60,344 bases of DNA from the NCBI GenBank assembly GCA_018266075.1, contig JAFEBB010000047.1, positions 1 to 60,344 of the forward strand, given 5' to 3'. Each line of letters starts with the position of its first letter. Position 1 is the stretch's first letter. Source of the stretch: Deltaproteobacteria bacterium. GTDB lineage: Bacteria; Myxococcota; Myxococcia; Myxococcales; SZAS-1. Position numbers and translations under genes: made by a program. Positions 29,219 through 38,598 of the stretch are shown here, piece after piece. The notes below the pieces were generated by a model. That model did not search any database. It saw nothing but the letters and a program-made list of their open reading frames with translations, and had not been told where the DNA came from.

Positions 29219-31393
29219 ATGCGCGTCGGATCTGCGGCAGGACTGGTGCTGGCGGCGATGGGCATGTGGGGTTGCTCGGGCAACTCCGGCAGCAGCGGCT
29301 CGTCCGGCGGCGCGACGACGACGTCCACCGCCTCGACGACCTCGGCGACGACTTCCAGCGCGGCGTCGTCCACGGGCTCGACCACCGGCAGCAGCGCGTC
29401 CTCCACGAGCTCGACGTCGTCCACGGGCACGTCGTCGTCGAGCAGCGGCACGTCGACCACCACCACGACCACGGGCGGCTCGAGCGGCAGCACCGGCAAC
29501 GATGCAGGTTCGCCTGTGACCACGCAGCAGGACGTGGGCGTCGACGGCGGCACGGTGGTCACCGACGGCGGCGTGGAGCTCGACATCCCCGCAGGCGCGG
29601 TGGACTCGAACACCCCCATCACCGTGACCGAGGACGCGGCCCCGGCGCCTGCAGGCTACCCGGCGCAGTCGTCGCTCTACGCGTTCGGCCCCGACGGCAC
29701 CGTCTTCGCGCACCCGGTCGACGTGTCGCTGCCGCTGCCCAACGGCGTCTCGACCGCGGCCATCTACTGGAGCCGCGTGGTCGAGGACGGCGGCACCATC
29801 TACGACAACATCGGCGGCACGGTCGCGAACGGCAAGGTCAGCGCGCAGGTGGTGCACTTCAGCTCGGGCTTCGTGGGCGACCCGGCGACGTCGCGCACGG
29901 TGAGCGGCTCGCAGGTGGTGACCTACAAGACGCCCGAGCGCATCTACAACGTGCCCCAGGATTTCAGCGCGACCGCGGTGAACGCGCTCATCCCCAACGA
30001 CGCAGGCAGCTACGACATCTACCCGGGCTACGGCACCGACGCGGGCACCTTCGCCATCCCCGGTGTTCCCAACGGCAGCTACCTCTTGCAGACGGGGAAC
30101 CTGTTCGCCTGGACGAGCGAGTCGGCCATCGACATGGGCTACTTCCAGGTCGGCCGGCCGAACCTGGTGCCCCTCACGCAGGCCGGCACGACGCTCACCT
30201 TCAACGCCACGAACCTGCAGCCCTGGGACTCGAACAACGGCTGGCTGGAGCTCCTCGCGCCCGACGACAACAGCTGGTACTTCCTCATCTCGCCGTTCGA
30301 TCCTGCGAACTCGCCGGTCTCCGGCGTTCCCGATGCGGGCGACACCGCGCTGGTGAACTTCAGCATCGACATGACCGCGCCGTACTGGGGCAACTTCCCC
30401 AACGCCTCGCTCATCCAGGGCTCGCTCGGCGACACGGTGACGCTCGGTCAGCTCAGCTCGGTCACCAACGACGGCGGCTTCACCTACCAGGCCATGGTGG
30501 CCACGCTGGATCCGGCGCCGTTCGACGAAGTGGCCGGCGGCAACGTGAACGTCTCGGGCGCGTTCGTGCAGGCCAGCCCCACCAACGAGATCGACGTGAC
30601 CCTGGACGTGCCCGCGTTCCGGCCTTACCTGGTGATTGACCTCGCGGATGGCGGCGAGCAGTCCACCGCAGGGCCGGCCGACGTGATTCGCAACTTCGAT
30701 CAGGTGGGCAACTTCGTCTCCGCGGGGCTCTCGGCGCAGCAGGGCTTCGATCTGCAAGGCGCGCCCGGCGGCACCGAGGACGGCGTCTTCAGTGCCACCT
30801 CCGACTTCTGCATCTTCAACGTGAACCTCGACGCGCCCGTCACGCGGAGCGGCCCCATGGACTACGCGCTCCCGCTGAACGGCGCCTGGGGCCCGTTCGC
30901 GGGCTGGAGCTTCACCATGTGGGGCCTGTACCAGGTGCCCGGCTCGACGGGCGGGCGCATCATCCATGGCGCGGGCATGTGGGGGAACGAGACGGTGCCC
31001 GCGCAGGCGAGCATCACCATCGAGCCGACGATCTCGCTGGTGCAGAACGCGACCATCAACGGCGTGGACTTCTACGCCGGCCAGCCGAGCATCGGGCTCA
31101 CCCCGACCTTCACCTGGAGCGCGCCTGCGCTGGGCACGCCCACGCGCTACGATCTCACGGTGGTGGAATGGACCGTCGACGCCAGCGGCCAGTCGCAATA
31201 CGCGTATGCGAACGACCTCTACACCACCAACACGTCCATCACGCTCCCGGCTGGCGTGCTGCAGACGGGGCACTACTACTCGTTCGAGCTCGCCGCGCAG
31301 ATCGAGACGTATCCCACGCCCACGCAAGCGCCGTTGCGCGGCGGCCTGCCCAGCGGTGGCTCGATGATCATGAGCGAGCTGCTCACGCCCTGA
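29219..31393 (+). CDS. Large lipoprotein with Ser/Thr-rich linker and ZU5-like domain
   Basis: 724 residues. The ATG at 29219 follows a GGGAGGGG ribosome site, and a lipobox ends at C19 (MGMWGC). Residues about 20-95 are almost only Ser, Thr and Gly, a stalk. Then comes a ZU5-like segment (GVELDIPAGAVDSNTPITVTE...FGPDGTVFAHPVDVSLPLP, about 120-190), followed by beta-rich repeats including QPSIGLTPTFTWSAP. It is predicted to sit on the cell surface or outer membrane. No catalytic motif was seen. It ends directly against the stop of the convergent CPBP gene. Confidence 0.8.
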   Translation: MRVGSAAGLVLAAMGMWGCSGNSGSSGSSGGATTTSTASTTSATTSSAASSTGSTTGSSASSTSSTSSTGTSSSSSGTSTTTTTTGGSSGSTGNDAGSPVTTQQDVGVDGGTVVTDGGVELDIPAGAVDSNTPITVTEDAAPAPAGYPAQSSLYAFGPDGTVFAHPVDVSLPLPNGVSTAAIYWSRVVEDGGTIYDNIGGTVANGKVSAQVVHFSSGFVGDPATSRTVSGSQVVTYKTPERIYNVPQDFSATAVNALIPNDAGSYDIYPGYGTDAGTFAIPGVPNGSYLLQTGNLFAWTSESAIDMGYFQVGRPNLVPLTQAGTTLTFNATNLQPWDSNNGWLELLAPDDNSWYFLISPFDPANSPVSGVPDAGDTALVNFSIDMTAPYWGNFPNASLIQGSLGDTVTLGQLSSVTNDGGFTYQAMVATLDPAPFDEVAGGNVNVSGAFVQASPTNEIDVTLDVPAFRPYLVIDLADGGEQSTAGPADVIRNFDQVGNFVSAGLSAQQGFDLQGAPGGTEDGVFSATSDFCIFNVNLDAPVTRSGPMDYALPLNGAWGPFAGWSFTMWGLYQVPGSTGGRIIHGAGMWGNETVPAQASITIEPTISLVQNATINGVDFYAGQPSIGLTPTFTWSAPALGTPTRYDLTVVEWTVDASGQSQYAYANDLYTTNTSITLPAGVLQTGHYYSFELAAQIETYPTPTQAPLRGGLPSGGSMIMSELLTP

Positions 31394-32182
31394 TCAGCCG
31401 TGGTGCAGCACGCCCGCTCGGTGCGCGCCGGCGAAGAGGTCCATCGCCAGCGCCACCAGGCCGTGCAACGCCGCGCCGTACCACATCGATCGCGTGCGCC
31501 AGGCGAGGGCGCCCAGCGCCAGTCCCGCGAGAATCGAGCCGTACGCCTCGAGCTCGGGCTTGCCGGTGTGCATCAGCGAGAACGGCAGCGCCTGGAGGAC
31601 GATGGCCAGTCCCGGCCCGAGCCGCGGCGCGAGGCCGAAGAGCATCCACCCGCGGAAGATGAACTCCCAGGCGATGAAGTAGGCCAGGTAGCCGAGCTCG
31701 TAGACGATGAGCAGCCGCCAGCTCGAGAGCGCATCGGCGCAGAACGGGTATTGCTGATTGAAGGCGGGGCTCCTCGCGGCGATGGCCACGATGGGCACCA
31801 TCAGCGCGAGCAGACCGAGACTCACTTTCAATCCGAGCCGCCAGTCGCCAACGCCGAGGCCGAGCTCACGCGCCGACGGGCCGCCCGCGAGCTTGCTCAC
31901 GAGCAGCGGAATCAGCAGCAGCAGCACGAACGCGGTGCCGAACCACCACACGTGCGAGATGACCGAGTCCGCGTGGCTCGCGAGGTGGAGGTGCGGGCGC
32001 AGCTTGGCGTCGAAGAAGCCGGTGGAGCCCTCGTAGCTCGAGACCAGCAGGTCGAGCGCGGCGACCACGATGACGATCAAGCTCGTGCGATCGAGCCCCG
32101 GAAAGAGCGCGGCCAGGCGTTCGCCGAGCGTGGGCGCGCGCGCGACGGGCGCAGCGAGCGCGTCCTGGCCCTCGGGCATCAT
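31394..32182 (-). CDS. CPBP-family intramembrane protein (CAAX protease-like)
   Basis: 262 residues with about seven hydrophobic segments. The conserved CPBP motifs appear as WEFIFRGW (first Glu of the usual EExxxR replaced by Trp, second Glu and Arg kept), the PFSLMH histidine motif and a final H in ALHGLV. Known members cut or modify membrane proteins; the altered first motif leaves activity open. It overlaps the gltX stop by 4 bases, so both are probably translated from one message. Confidence 0.82.
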   Translation of the reverse strand: MMPEGQDALAAPVARAPTLGERLAALFPGLDRTSLIVIVVAALDLLVSSYEGSTGFFDAKLRPHLHLASHADSVISHVWWFGTAFVLLLLIPLLVSKLAGGPSARELGLGVGDWRLGLKVSLGLLALMVPIVAIAARSPAFNQQYPFCADALSSWRLLIVYELGYLAYFIAWEFIFRGWMLFGLAPRLGPGLAIVLQALPFSLMHTGKPELEAYGSILAGLALGALAWRTRSMWYGAALHGLVALAMDLFAGAHRAGVLHHG

Positions 32183-33603
32183 CCGATCTTGGCGATCGCG
32201 GCCTCGAGCCGCTTCAGCGACTCCTCGCGGCCGATGAGGCAGACCGTGTCACCGATGCCCGGGCTGACCGTGCCGCCCGTGACGGCCACGCGCAGCGGCT
32301 GGGCCACCTTGCCCATGCCCACGCTGGCCTTCTCGGAGATCTCCTTCACCCAGCCGTCGACAGTAGCCGCGTCGATCGCGGGCGTGGTCTTCAGCTTCTC
32401 CTGCACGGCGAGCAGGTGCGGCTTCGAATCCGCGGTGAGGAACTTGGTGGCGGCCTTCTCGTCGAAGGTGACGCCGCCGGGCTTCAAATACGGCGCGGCC
32501 TTCTCGGCCATCTCCTTGAGCGACGCGGCGCGCTCGCGGAACGCCTTCACCGCGAGCTGGAGCTGCGCGTCGGTGGCGGTGATGCCCAGCTCGGTCACGA
32601 ACGGCTTGAGCTCATTCGCGACACGCTCCACGGGCAGCGTCTTCAGCCACTGCTCGTTGATCCACTTGAGCTTCGCGGGATCCCACACGCCGGACGTGTT
32701 GCCCACGTGGTCGAAGTCGAACCACTGGGTCATCTGCTCGCGCGAGATGACCTCGTCGTTCCCGTGGCTCCAGCCCAGCCGCACGATGTAGTTCAGCAGC
32801 GCCTCGGGGAGGATGCCCTCCTTCTTGTGGAGCATCACGTCCGCCTCGGGGTGGAGGCGCTTGGAGAGCTTCTCGCGGTTGGGCCCGAGGATGAGCGGCA
32901 GGTGCGCGAACTTGGGCGGCGTCCAGCCGAGCGCCTGGTACAGCATGAGCTGCGGGAAGGTGGAGTTGATGTGCTCCTGACCGCGGACCACCAGCGTGAT
33001 GTCCATCAGGTGGTCATCGAGCACGCAGCCGTAGTTGTAGAGCGGGATGCCGTCGGCGCGGAGCATCACCCAGTCGTCGAGGTCGTCGTAGGTCTTGGTG
33101 ATCTGACCGTTAACCAAATCGTTAAAGCCGACCGAGCCCTCGGTGCTGGGCATCTTGAAGCGCACCACGAACGGCTTGTCGGGCTGGTCGGTGCGGTTGC
33201 GGCAGGTGCCCTCGTACTTGTACTGGCGCTTCTGCTTCTCGGCGACCTCGCGGCGCGCCTTGAGCTCCTCCATGGTGCAGTAGCAGCGGTACGCCTTGCC
33301 GGCGGCGATGAGCTGGTCCGCGTGCTTCTTGTAGGTGTCCACGCGCTCGGTCTGGAAGTACGGGCCGAAGGGGCCGCCCTTGCCGGGGCCCTCGTCCCAG
33401 TCGATGCCCAGCCAGGTGAGGCCGTCGAGGATGGCTTGCACGCTCGCTTGCGTGGAGCGCTCGCGGTCAGTGTCCTCCATGCGGAGGATGAACTTGCCGC
33501 CGAAGCGGCGGGCGTAGAGCCAGTTGAAGAGCGCGGTGCGGGCCCCGCCGATGTGCAGGTAGCCGGTGGGCGAGGGCGCGAAGCGGACGCGAGGGGCGGT
33601 CAT
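32179..33603 (-). CDS. gltX: Glutamyl-tRNA synthetase
   Basis: 474 residues from the ATG at 33603; a TTG six codons upstream is less likely, because the family starts just before VRFAPSPTG. The class I signatures are HIGG ([13 protein letters not shown]) and KLSKR. The C-terminal anticodon-binding half is complete. It charges tRNA-Glu and, in bacteria lacking GlnRS, also tRNA-Gln. tRNA-Glu and tRNA-Gln genes lie 3.5-5 kb away. Confidence 0.97.
   Translation of the reverse strand: MTAPRVRFAPSPTGYLHIGGARTALFNWLYARRFGGKFILRMEDTDRERSTQASVQAILDGLTWLGIDWDEGPGKGGPFGPYFQTERVDTYKKHADQLIAAGKAYRCYCTMEELKARREVAEKQKRQYKYEGTCRNRTDQPDKPFVVRFKMPSTEGSVGFNDLVNGQITKTYDDLDDWVMLRADGIPLYNYGCVLDDHLMDITLVVRGQEHINSTFPQLMLYQALGWTPPKFAHLPLILGPNREKLSKRLHPEADVMLHKKEGILPEALLNYIVRLGWSHGNDEVISREQMTQWFDFDHVGNTSGVWDPAKLKWINEQWLKTLPVERVANELKPFVTELGITATDAQLQLAVKAFRERAASLKEMAEKAAPYLKPGGVTFDEKAATKFLTADSKPHLLAVQEKLKTTPAIDAATVDGWVKEISEKASVGMGKVAQPLRVAVTGGTVSPGIGDTVCLIGREESLKRLEAAIAKIG
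33111..33124. repeat. TAAC-N6-GTTA palindrome inside gltX
   Basis: An exact copy (spacer CAAATC) at Phe-Asn-Asp-Leu-Val-Asn. The codons TTT-AAC-GAT-TTG-GTT-AAC form a strikingly AT-rich island in a GC-rich gene. Confidence 0.55.
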
Positions 33604-33728
33604 GGGCGGAGCGGATAACAAGGCGGGCGGGGGCGGTCAACGGACGAAGCGTTGCTCGCGGCGCGTGCAGGCGAGCTGGGCTAACCTCGAGCGATCTGGA
33701 TCCTGACGCGCGCGACACGGGAGCCTGA

Positions 33729-34478
33729 ATGGACGCGCTCACCGCCCTTCACGACCGCGTGATTGCCCAGCCCCGCAATGATGACGCCCGCCTTCGCTAC
33801 GCCGCGGCGTTGCGGCCCACCGATCCCGCGCGCGCGGAGTTCATCGTGCTGCAGGTGGAGTACTCCAAGGCGAAGCGCACCGGTGCGTCCGTCCCCGATA
33901 CGTACGTGCGCCGCCAGGTGCTCTACGACACGCACCGCGCCGAGTGGTCGGCCGAGCTGGAGTCGCTGGGCGTCTCGAGCCAGTTCCTGCGCGGCTTCCC
34001 GGAGTGGATCTTCGCCGACGCCGCGAGGTTCCTGGCCATCGCCGACGAGCTCTACCGCCGCGCGCCGGTGCTGCACCTCACGCTCACGGGCGTGAAGCCG
34101 ATGGCCGCAGCGCTCTTCGAGTCACCGCACCTGGCGCGAATTCTCACGATGGATCTCTCGCGAAACGAGCTGGGCGACGCTGAGGCCAAGTTGATCGCGG
34201 AGTCGTCGCGGCTGGGGGCGCTGCAGTGGCTCGACCTCGCCCAGAACCAGATCGGCATGCGGGGCCTGGAGGCGCTCGCGGCGTCGACGAAGCTGCCGCA
34301 CGTGGACTACCTCGGCTTCGGCTCGAACCTCGTCGACGATCCCACGCCACCGCACGCCGACGAGTACGACGTCGACTCGCCCGTGGCGGTGGAGCTGCAG
34401 CGGCGCTTCGGGCCGCGCGCGTGGCTCTCGGCGAGGCCGCGGGCGAATTGGCCGCCGTATCGTGAGTACATCGCATAG
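33729..34478 (+). CDS. TIGR02996-domain protein with leucine-rich repeats
   Basis: 249 residues; the ATG is preceded by GGGAGC. The N-terminus ([23 protein letters not shown]...[17 protein letters not shown]) matches the TIGR02996 repeat-companion domain, common in myxobacteria and planctomycetes. The second half has ribonuclease-inhibitor-type LRR units ([41 protein letters not shown]). There is no signal peptide, so it is a cytoplasmic protein-binding protein of unknown partner. Confidence 0.85.
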   Translation: MDALTALHDRVIAQPRNDDARLRYAAALRPTDPARAEFIVLQVEYSKAKRTGASVPDTYVRRQVLYDTHRAEWSAELESLGVSSQFLRGFPEWIFADAARFLAIADELYRRAPVLHLTLTGVKPMAAALFESPHLARILTMDLSRNELGDAEAKLIAESSRLGALQWLDLAQNQIGMRGLEALAASTKLPHVDYLGFGSNLVDDPTPPHADEYDVDSPVAVELQRRFGPRAWLSARPRANWPPYREYIA

Positions 34479-34573
34479 GTAGCGCGCGGCTCGACGCCCG
34501 ATTGCACGAGGCACCGCCATACTTTTCGCGGTACCTTGCATGCGCGCACGCGAGCGAGCGCCAAGGAGTGGAA

Positions 34574-36319
34574 ATGCGGTCCATCGGTTCGGCAGCGTTG
34601 GTGTTGGCGTGTCTCGGCGTGGGGGCGTGCAGCAGCGGTGGCAAGGCGAGCTCGTCGAGCAGCTCGGGCACGACGGGATCGACGGGCACCACCACTTCGA
34701 CGTCGTCCACCTCGTCGACCAGCTCCACCTCCTCGACGAGCTCCACTGCGAGCAGCTCCAGCTCGTCCACGTCGAGCAGCTCCAGCAGCAGCAGCTCCAC
34801 GGGCACGTCGTCGTCGAGCGGTTCGGGCTCCGGCTCCACCGGCTCGGGCTCCGTGACGGGCTCCAGCTCCGGCAGCAGCAGCGGCTCGAGCACCGGCGGC
34901 CTCAGCTACGACAGCTTCTGCAACCAGGCCGAGCCGCAGCTCTGCAATTTCCTCACCCAGTGCCAGGTCATCGCGAGCGGCGCCGACTGCTCGGCCACGC
35001 TCACGCAGCTCGCGGGCCCGCTCAGCGTCATCCCGGCCTTCGCCTGCGGCGGAGACAACCCGGGCAAGGTCGACGGCGGCACCGTCGCGTTCTCGGTCAC
35101 CGACGCACAGAGCTGCCTCGACCTCTTCGCCGACGCGGGCTGCAGCGGCGTCGACCTCTCGAGCGTGGCGAACGCGTGCTCCGCGGTGCGCATCCTCCGT
35201 GGCAGCGCGCCCCTCGGCGGCGCCTGTCAGTACGGCAGCGATTGCGCCACGCTGGATGCGGGCGCGGGCGTCTACGCGTTCCAGCCCTCGTGCGCCAACG
35301 ACTACAGCACGGTGAGCTGCGGCGGCGTCTGCACGCTCGGCGGAAACGTGGGCGATTCGTGTGCCGGCAGCAACCCGGCCTGCGCGCCCGACCAGGGCTA
35401 CTGCGGCCCCCTCACCGGCTTCCCCGATGGCGGCTCCGACGCGTTCTGTCTGCCCTACGTGGTCGAGGGCGCGGCCTGCAACGCGGCGGCGCCGTGCGAT
35501 CCGCGCTTCGACTACTGCACCGACCCGAACGACACGTTCAACCAGTGCGTGCCGTTCGTGGCCGACGGCGGCGCCTGCAGCCTGGCCTCGTGCAACCAGG
35601 GCACGTTCTCGTGCGCGTGCCCGGAGTTCACCTCGACCTGCGTGGACGACGGCACGGGCAACGGCTACTGCCAGCCCGTCTTCGCGGGCCAGGTGTGCGA
35701 CCCGACCGCGAGCTCGTCTTGCGGCGGCAGCGGGCTCTCGTGCGCCAACGTCGCCCTCTCGGACGGCGGCAGCGGCAACTACTGCTTCACCACGAGCTAC
35801 CAGGCCGGCGCGCCCTGCGACGCCTTCAATCACTGCGACGGCTACTTCACGACCTGCAGCGATCCCGTCTCGGGCATCTGCGTGCTGCGCGGCGTGGGCG
35901 ATCCCTGTAACGCGGGCTCGGGGACCGGCGGCTGCTTCGCGACCTACAGCCCGTTCGGCAGCGGCGTCGCGGGCCTGGCCTGTGTCGCCATCGACGGCGG
36001 TGGTGGAGTCTGCACGCCGGCCACGCAAGATGGCGGCGCATGCGCGGCCTCGACCGACTGCGACCTGGGCCTGTTCTGCAGCCAGGGCGCCTGCGTGCCG
36101 CAGGGCACCATCGGCGCATCGTGCGATCCCACGGCAAGCGTTCCTTGCCAGGGCAGCTTCTGCGCGGCCTTCGGCGACGGCGGCGGCGTGTGCACGGCCT
36201 CGAAGGCCGTCGGCGACGTGTGCGATCCCAGCGCGACGGGCGCGGTTTGCGCGAACGAGGGCTTCTGCGGCAACACCCCCGACGGCGGTTCGATCTGCTA
36301 CTCGCAGGTCTGCGACTAG
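34574..36319 (+). CDS. Cys-rich lipoprotein with long Ser/Thr/Gly stalk
   Basis: 581 residues. The ATG at 34574 follows AAGGAGTGG. A lipobox ends at C19 (GVGAC). Residues about 20-112 form a Ser/Thr/Gly stalk encoded by low-complexity DNA. The rest carries many cysteines in repeating Cys-rich units with DGG turns (for example GGACAASTDCDLGLFCSQGACVPQGTIGASCD), typical of large myxobacterial surface lipoproteins. No enzyme motif was seen. A hairpin follows the stop. Confidence 0.78.
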   Translation: MRSIGSAALVLACLGVGACSSGGKASSSSSSGTTGSTGTTTSTSSTSSTSSTSSTSSTASSSSSSTSSSSSSSSSTGTSSSSGSGSGSTGSGSVTGSSSGSSSGSSTGGLSYDSFCNQAEPQLCNFLTQCQVIASGADCSATLTQLAGPLSVIPAFACGGDNPGKVDGGTVAFSVTDAQSCLDLFADAGCSGVDLSSVANACSAVRILRGSAPLGGACQYGSDCATLDAGAGVYAFQPSCANDYSTVSCGGVCTLGGNVGDSCAGSNPACAPDQGYCGPLTGFPDGGSDAFCLPYVVEGAACNAAAPCDPRFDYCTDPNDTFNQCVPFVADGGACSLASCNQGTFSCACPEFTSTCVDDGTGNGYCQPVFAGQVCDPTASSSCGGSGLSCANVALSDGGSGNYCFTTSYQAGAPCDAFNHCDGYFTTCSDPVSGICVLRGVGDPCNAGSGTGGCFATYSPFGSGVAGLACVAIDGGGGVCTPATQDGGACAASTDCDLGLFCSQGACVPQGTIGASCDPTASVPCQGSFCAAFGDGGGVCTASKAVGDVCDPSATGAVCANEGFCGNTPDGGSICYSQVCD

Positions 36320-36324
36320 AACCC

Positions 36325-36380
36325 GTTTCAAGCCCCTGCGTCCAAGCCCGCCGGCTGGGTCACCGGCGGGGGCTTGAAAC
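36325..36380. terminator. Bidirectional terminator with nested, competing hairpins
   Basis: The outer arms GTTTCAAGCCCC (36325-36336) and GGGGCTTGAAAC (36369-36380) are perfectly complementary over 12 bp. An inner stem CCCGCCGG/CCGGCGGG (36347-36354, 36363-36370) shares bases with the right arm, so the two folds overlap at the arm edge. A second CAAGCCC can also pair with the right arm. It lies between convergent stops at 36319 and 36383. Confidence 0.8.
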
Positions 36381-36382
36381 GC

Positions 36383-36970
36383 TCACGCCTCCCGGGCCGC
36401 CTTCAGCGCACGGCCCCACCAGAGCAGCTGGTCGATCATCAGCGTGGCCTTGGGCTTCACGGGCTCGAAGAGCGCCGGGTCTATGGGCGTGGGCAGGCGT
36501 ACCGTGGCCATGAAGATGTCGCCGGGGATGTGCACGCCCGCCTGAACCGGCGCCATCTGCAGCTCGATCACCACCTGCCGCAGCTGCTCGATCGCGCGCG
36601 CACCGCCCACGCCGCCGTAGCCCACGAAGCCCACCGGCTTCTTGGCCCACTCGGGATAGAGCACGTCGAAGGCGTTCTTCAGCACCGCGGTGTAGCCGTG
36701 GTTGTACTCGGCGGCGGTGAACACGAACGCGTCAGCCGAGGCGACCTTGTCGGCCCACTTCTGCACCGCCTCGTTGGCGTACTTGCCGTCGCCGCGAGCG
36801 GGCGAGCGGGCGTCGTCGAAGAAGGGCAGGGCGAAGTCGCGCAGGTCCACCAGCTCGACTTCGACATTCGCGCGCGTGGAAAGCTCGCTCTGAATCCACT
36901 TCGCCGGCTTCTCGCCGTAGCGGCCCTGTCGCGTGCTGCCGATGACCACGAGGATCTTCAGTGGCTTCAT
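36383..36970 (-). CDS. NADPH-dependent FMN reductase family protein
   Basis: 195 residues. The N-terminal FMN-phosphate loop GSTRQGRYGEK (11-21) and the EYNHGYTAVLKNAFDVL segment match the flavodoxin-like SsuE/ChrR/azoreductase group. It likely reduces quinones, azo compounds or flavin with NAD(P)H. It lies 84 bases downstream of the DoxX-like gene on the same strand; with the divergent LysR gene this makes a typical small redox-response locus. Confidence 0.92.
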   Translation of the reverse strand: MKPLKILVVIGSTRQGRYGEKPAKWIQSELSTRANVEVELVDLRDFALPFFDDARSPARGDGKYANEAVQKWADKVASADAFVFTAAEYNHGYTAVLKNAFDVLYPEWAKKPVGFVGYGGVGGARAIEQLRQVVIELQMAPVQAGVHIPGDIFMATVRLPTPIDPALFEPVKPKATLMIDQLLWWGRALKAAREA

Positions 36971-37054
36971 GGTGTCGTGCTCCGAGGTTCGCGCGAAAAT
37001 ATGGTCGCTCGACGCCGGAGCGTCGAGCGAATCGACCGATGGAGCGCGGCTGGG

Positions 37055-37480
37055 CTACGCCGGCTGCGCCACGCCCGGCACGCGCGCGTTGCTCTTCGAC
37101 TCGCTCGTGTTCGACGCCAGCTTCCGCGACGCCGGCCGCAGCGCCCACGAGGTCGCCACGATCGCGAGGATCACCAGCGGCGTGATGATCTTGCCCGCGC
37201 CGTCACCCGAGGCCGCGTGCGAGAAGGTCGCGCCGGTGAGATCGAAGGCCATGCCCGCGTAGGCCCACTCCTTCAGCCTCGCGAAGCCCGGCGCCAGGAT
37301 CGCCACGCCGCCGAGGAACTTCCACACGCCGAGGATGAGCGCGAAGTACAGCGGGTAGCCGAGGTGGCTCATGCCAGCCTGGACGTCAGCGTTGCGGCTG
37401 GCGTCCATGACGCCGCCCGAGAGGAAGGCCAGCGCCACCAGGCCCGTGGTGATCCAGTAGCCAATGTTCTTGCCGTTCAT
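37055..37480 (-). CDS. DoxX-like integral membrane protein
   Basis: 141 residues from the ATG at 37480, preceded by AAGGAG at good distance; longer frames upstream lack support. Four transmembrane helices, GYWITTGLVALAFLSGGVMD and YPLYFALILGVWKFLGGVAILAPG match the DoxX/DUF4149-like group of small membrane proteins linked to thiol or quinone redox balance. It is followed by the FMN reductase and is divergent from the LysR gene. Confidence 0.88.
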   Translation of the reverse strand: MNGKNIGYWITTGLVALAFLSGGVMDASRNADVQAGMSHLGYPLYFALILGVWKFLGGVAILAPGFARLKEWAYAGMAFDLTGATFSHAASGDGAGKIITPLVILAIVATSWALRPASRKLASNTSESKSNARVPGVAQPA

Positions 37481-37568
37481 GTGCGTGCTCCTTGAGGGGT
37501 GGGGCCATGTGTAAGCCCGGAGGCGATGCGCACAACGTGCAACAATGGGAGTCATTCGCTACAAATTG

Positions 37569-37580
37569 GTCCATATGGAC
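37569..37580. promoter_or_regulatory. Perfect palindrome GTCCATATGGAC over the LysR start codon
   Basis: A 12-bp perfect palindrome that contains the preferred ATG (37575) of the LysR gene. The 94-base divergent region 37481-37574 also has GCAC-AAC-GTGC near 37532-37542. LysR regulators usually bind such sites between themselves and their divergent targets and repress their own gene, so this is a candidate autoregulatory site. Confidence 0.35.
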
Positions 37581-38507
37581 AACAACCCCGTCGAGACCTC
37601 GGAGCTGCTGGCCTTCACCCAGACGGTGAACGGCAAGTCCGTCACCCGCGCCGCTGCCGAATTGGGCGTGCCCCGAGCCACCATCAGCCGACGCCTGGCG
37701 CGGCTGGAGAAGCGTTTGGGAACGCGGCTCCTCCGCCGAACGACCCGAAGCCTGGCGCTCACCGACGCGGGCGAGGCGTTCTACAAGCACGCGCGCATCG
37801 TCCTCGACGCAGTGGAAGAGGCCGAATCCAGCCTGCGCCACGGCGACGACGCCATCCGCGGAAATCTTCGCGTCTCGGTGCCGCCCATCAGCGACCCGAG
37901 CTTCTTCGCCATGATCTGCGCCTTCGCGAAGAAGCACCCCGCGTTGAAGGTGCACGTGCACGCCTCGAGCGAGCTCGTCGATCTGCAGCGCGGCGGCTAC
38001 GACGTCGTCATCCGCGCCAGCCAGGAGCTGGAGCCGGGACTGGTGGCGCGCACGCTCGCGCGCGCGTCGCTCGTTGCGGTGGCGGCGGCGAAGTACCTCG
38101 ATGAGCACGGCACGCCGAAGACCGTCCGGGATCTGCGCAACCACCAGTGCCTGATGGGCTTCGGCAAGGGGGAGACGCCGCAGTCGCATTGGCCCACGAC
38201 GAGCGGCAGCAAGGTGCACGTCGAGGGCACCTTCTTCTCCAGCGACATCGCGCTGCTCCGCGACGCCGCCATCCGCGGGCTGGGCATCGCCTTGCTGCCG
38301 ACCATGACGGTGCACTCCCAGCTCGAGCGCGGCGAGCTGCTACAGGTGCTGCCGGGCGTCATCGGCGCGGAGTCGCGCGTGGTCATCGCCTATCCCGAGC
38401 GCGAGTTCGTGCCGCCCGCAGTGCGCGCCTTCGTGGACGCCGTGGTCCCCTGGGCCGAGCGCGAGCTCACCGGCAGCGCCTGCACCGGCCAGCACAAGAA
38501 GCGCTGA
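37575..38507 (+). CDS. LysR-family transcriptional regulator
   Basis: 310 residues from the ATG at 37575; an ATG ten codons upstream is possible, but family members start close to ELLAF. The helix-turn-helix (VTRAAAELGVPRATISRRLARLEKRLGTRLLRRTTRSLALTDAG) is canonical for the LTTR subgroup that controls quinone or nitroreductase genes. The C-terminal substrate-binding domain (RGNLRVSVPP onward) is complete. It is divergent from DoxX/FMN reductase, which are its likely targets. Confidence 0.93.
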   Translation: MDNNPVETSELLAFTQTVNGKSVTRAAAELGVPRATISRRLARLEKRLGTRLLRRTTRSLALTDAGEAFYKHARIVLDAVEEAESSLRHGDDAIRGNLRVSVPPISDPSFFAMICAFAKKHPALKVHVHASSELVDLQRGGYDVVIRASQELEPGLVARTLARASLVAVAAAKYLDEHGTPKTVRDLRNHQCLMGFGKGETPQSHWPTTSGSKVHVEGTFFSSDIALLRDAAIRGLGIALLPTMTVHSQLERGELLQVLPGVIGAESRVVIAYPEREFVPPAVRAFVDAVVPWAERELTGSACTGQHKKR

Positions 38508-38598
38508 AGCCGACAAGCCGGTGTCGACGACTACGCTTGCACTTGGCGTGCACCTGTCGCGTTTGGTATCGGGCCCGTCCGTCTGCCCGGGAGCGACC

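Noticed and set aside
33603-33621. Upstream TTG as the gltX start
   Set aside because: It adds six residues not typical of the family and has no better ribosome site than the ATG at 33603.
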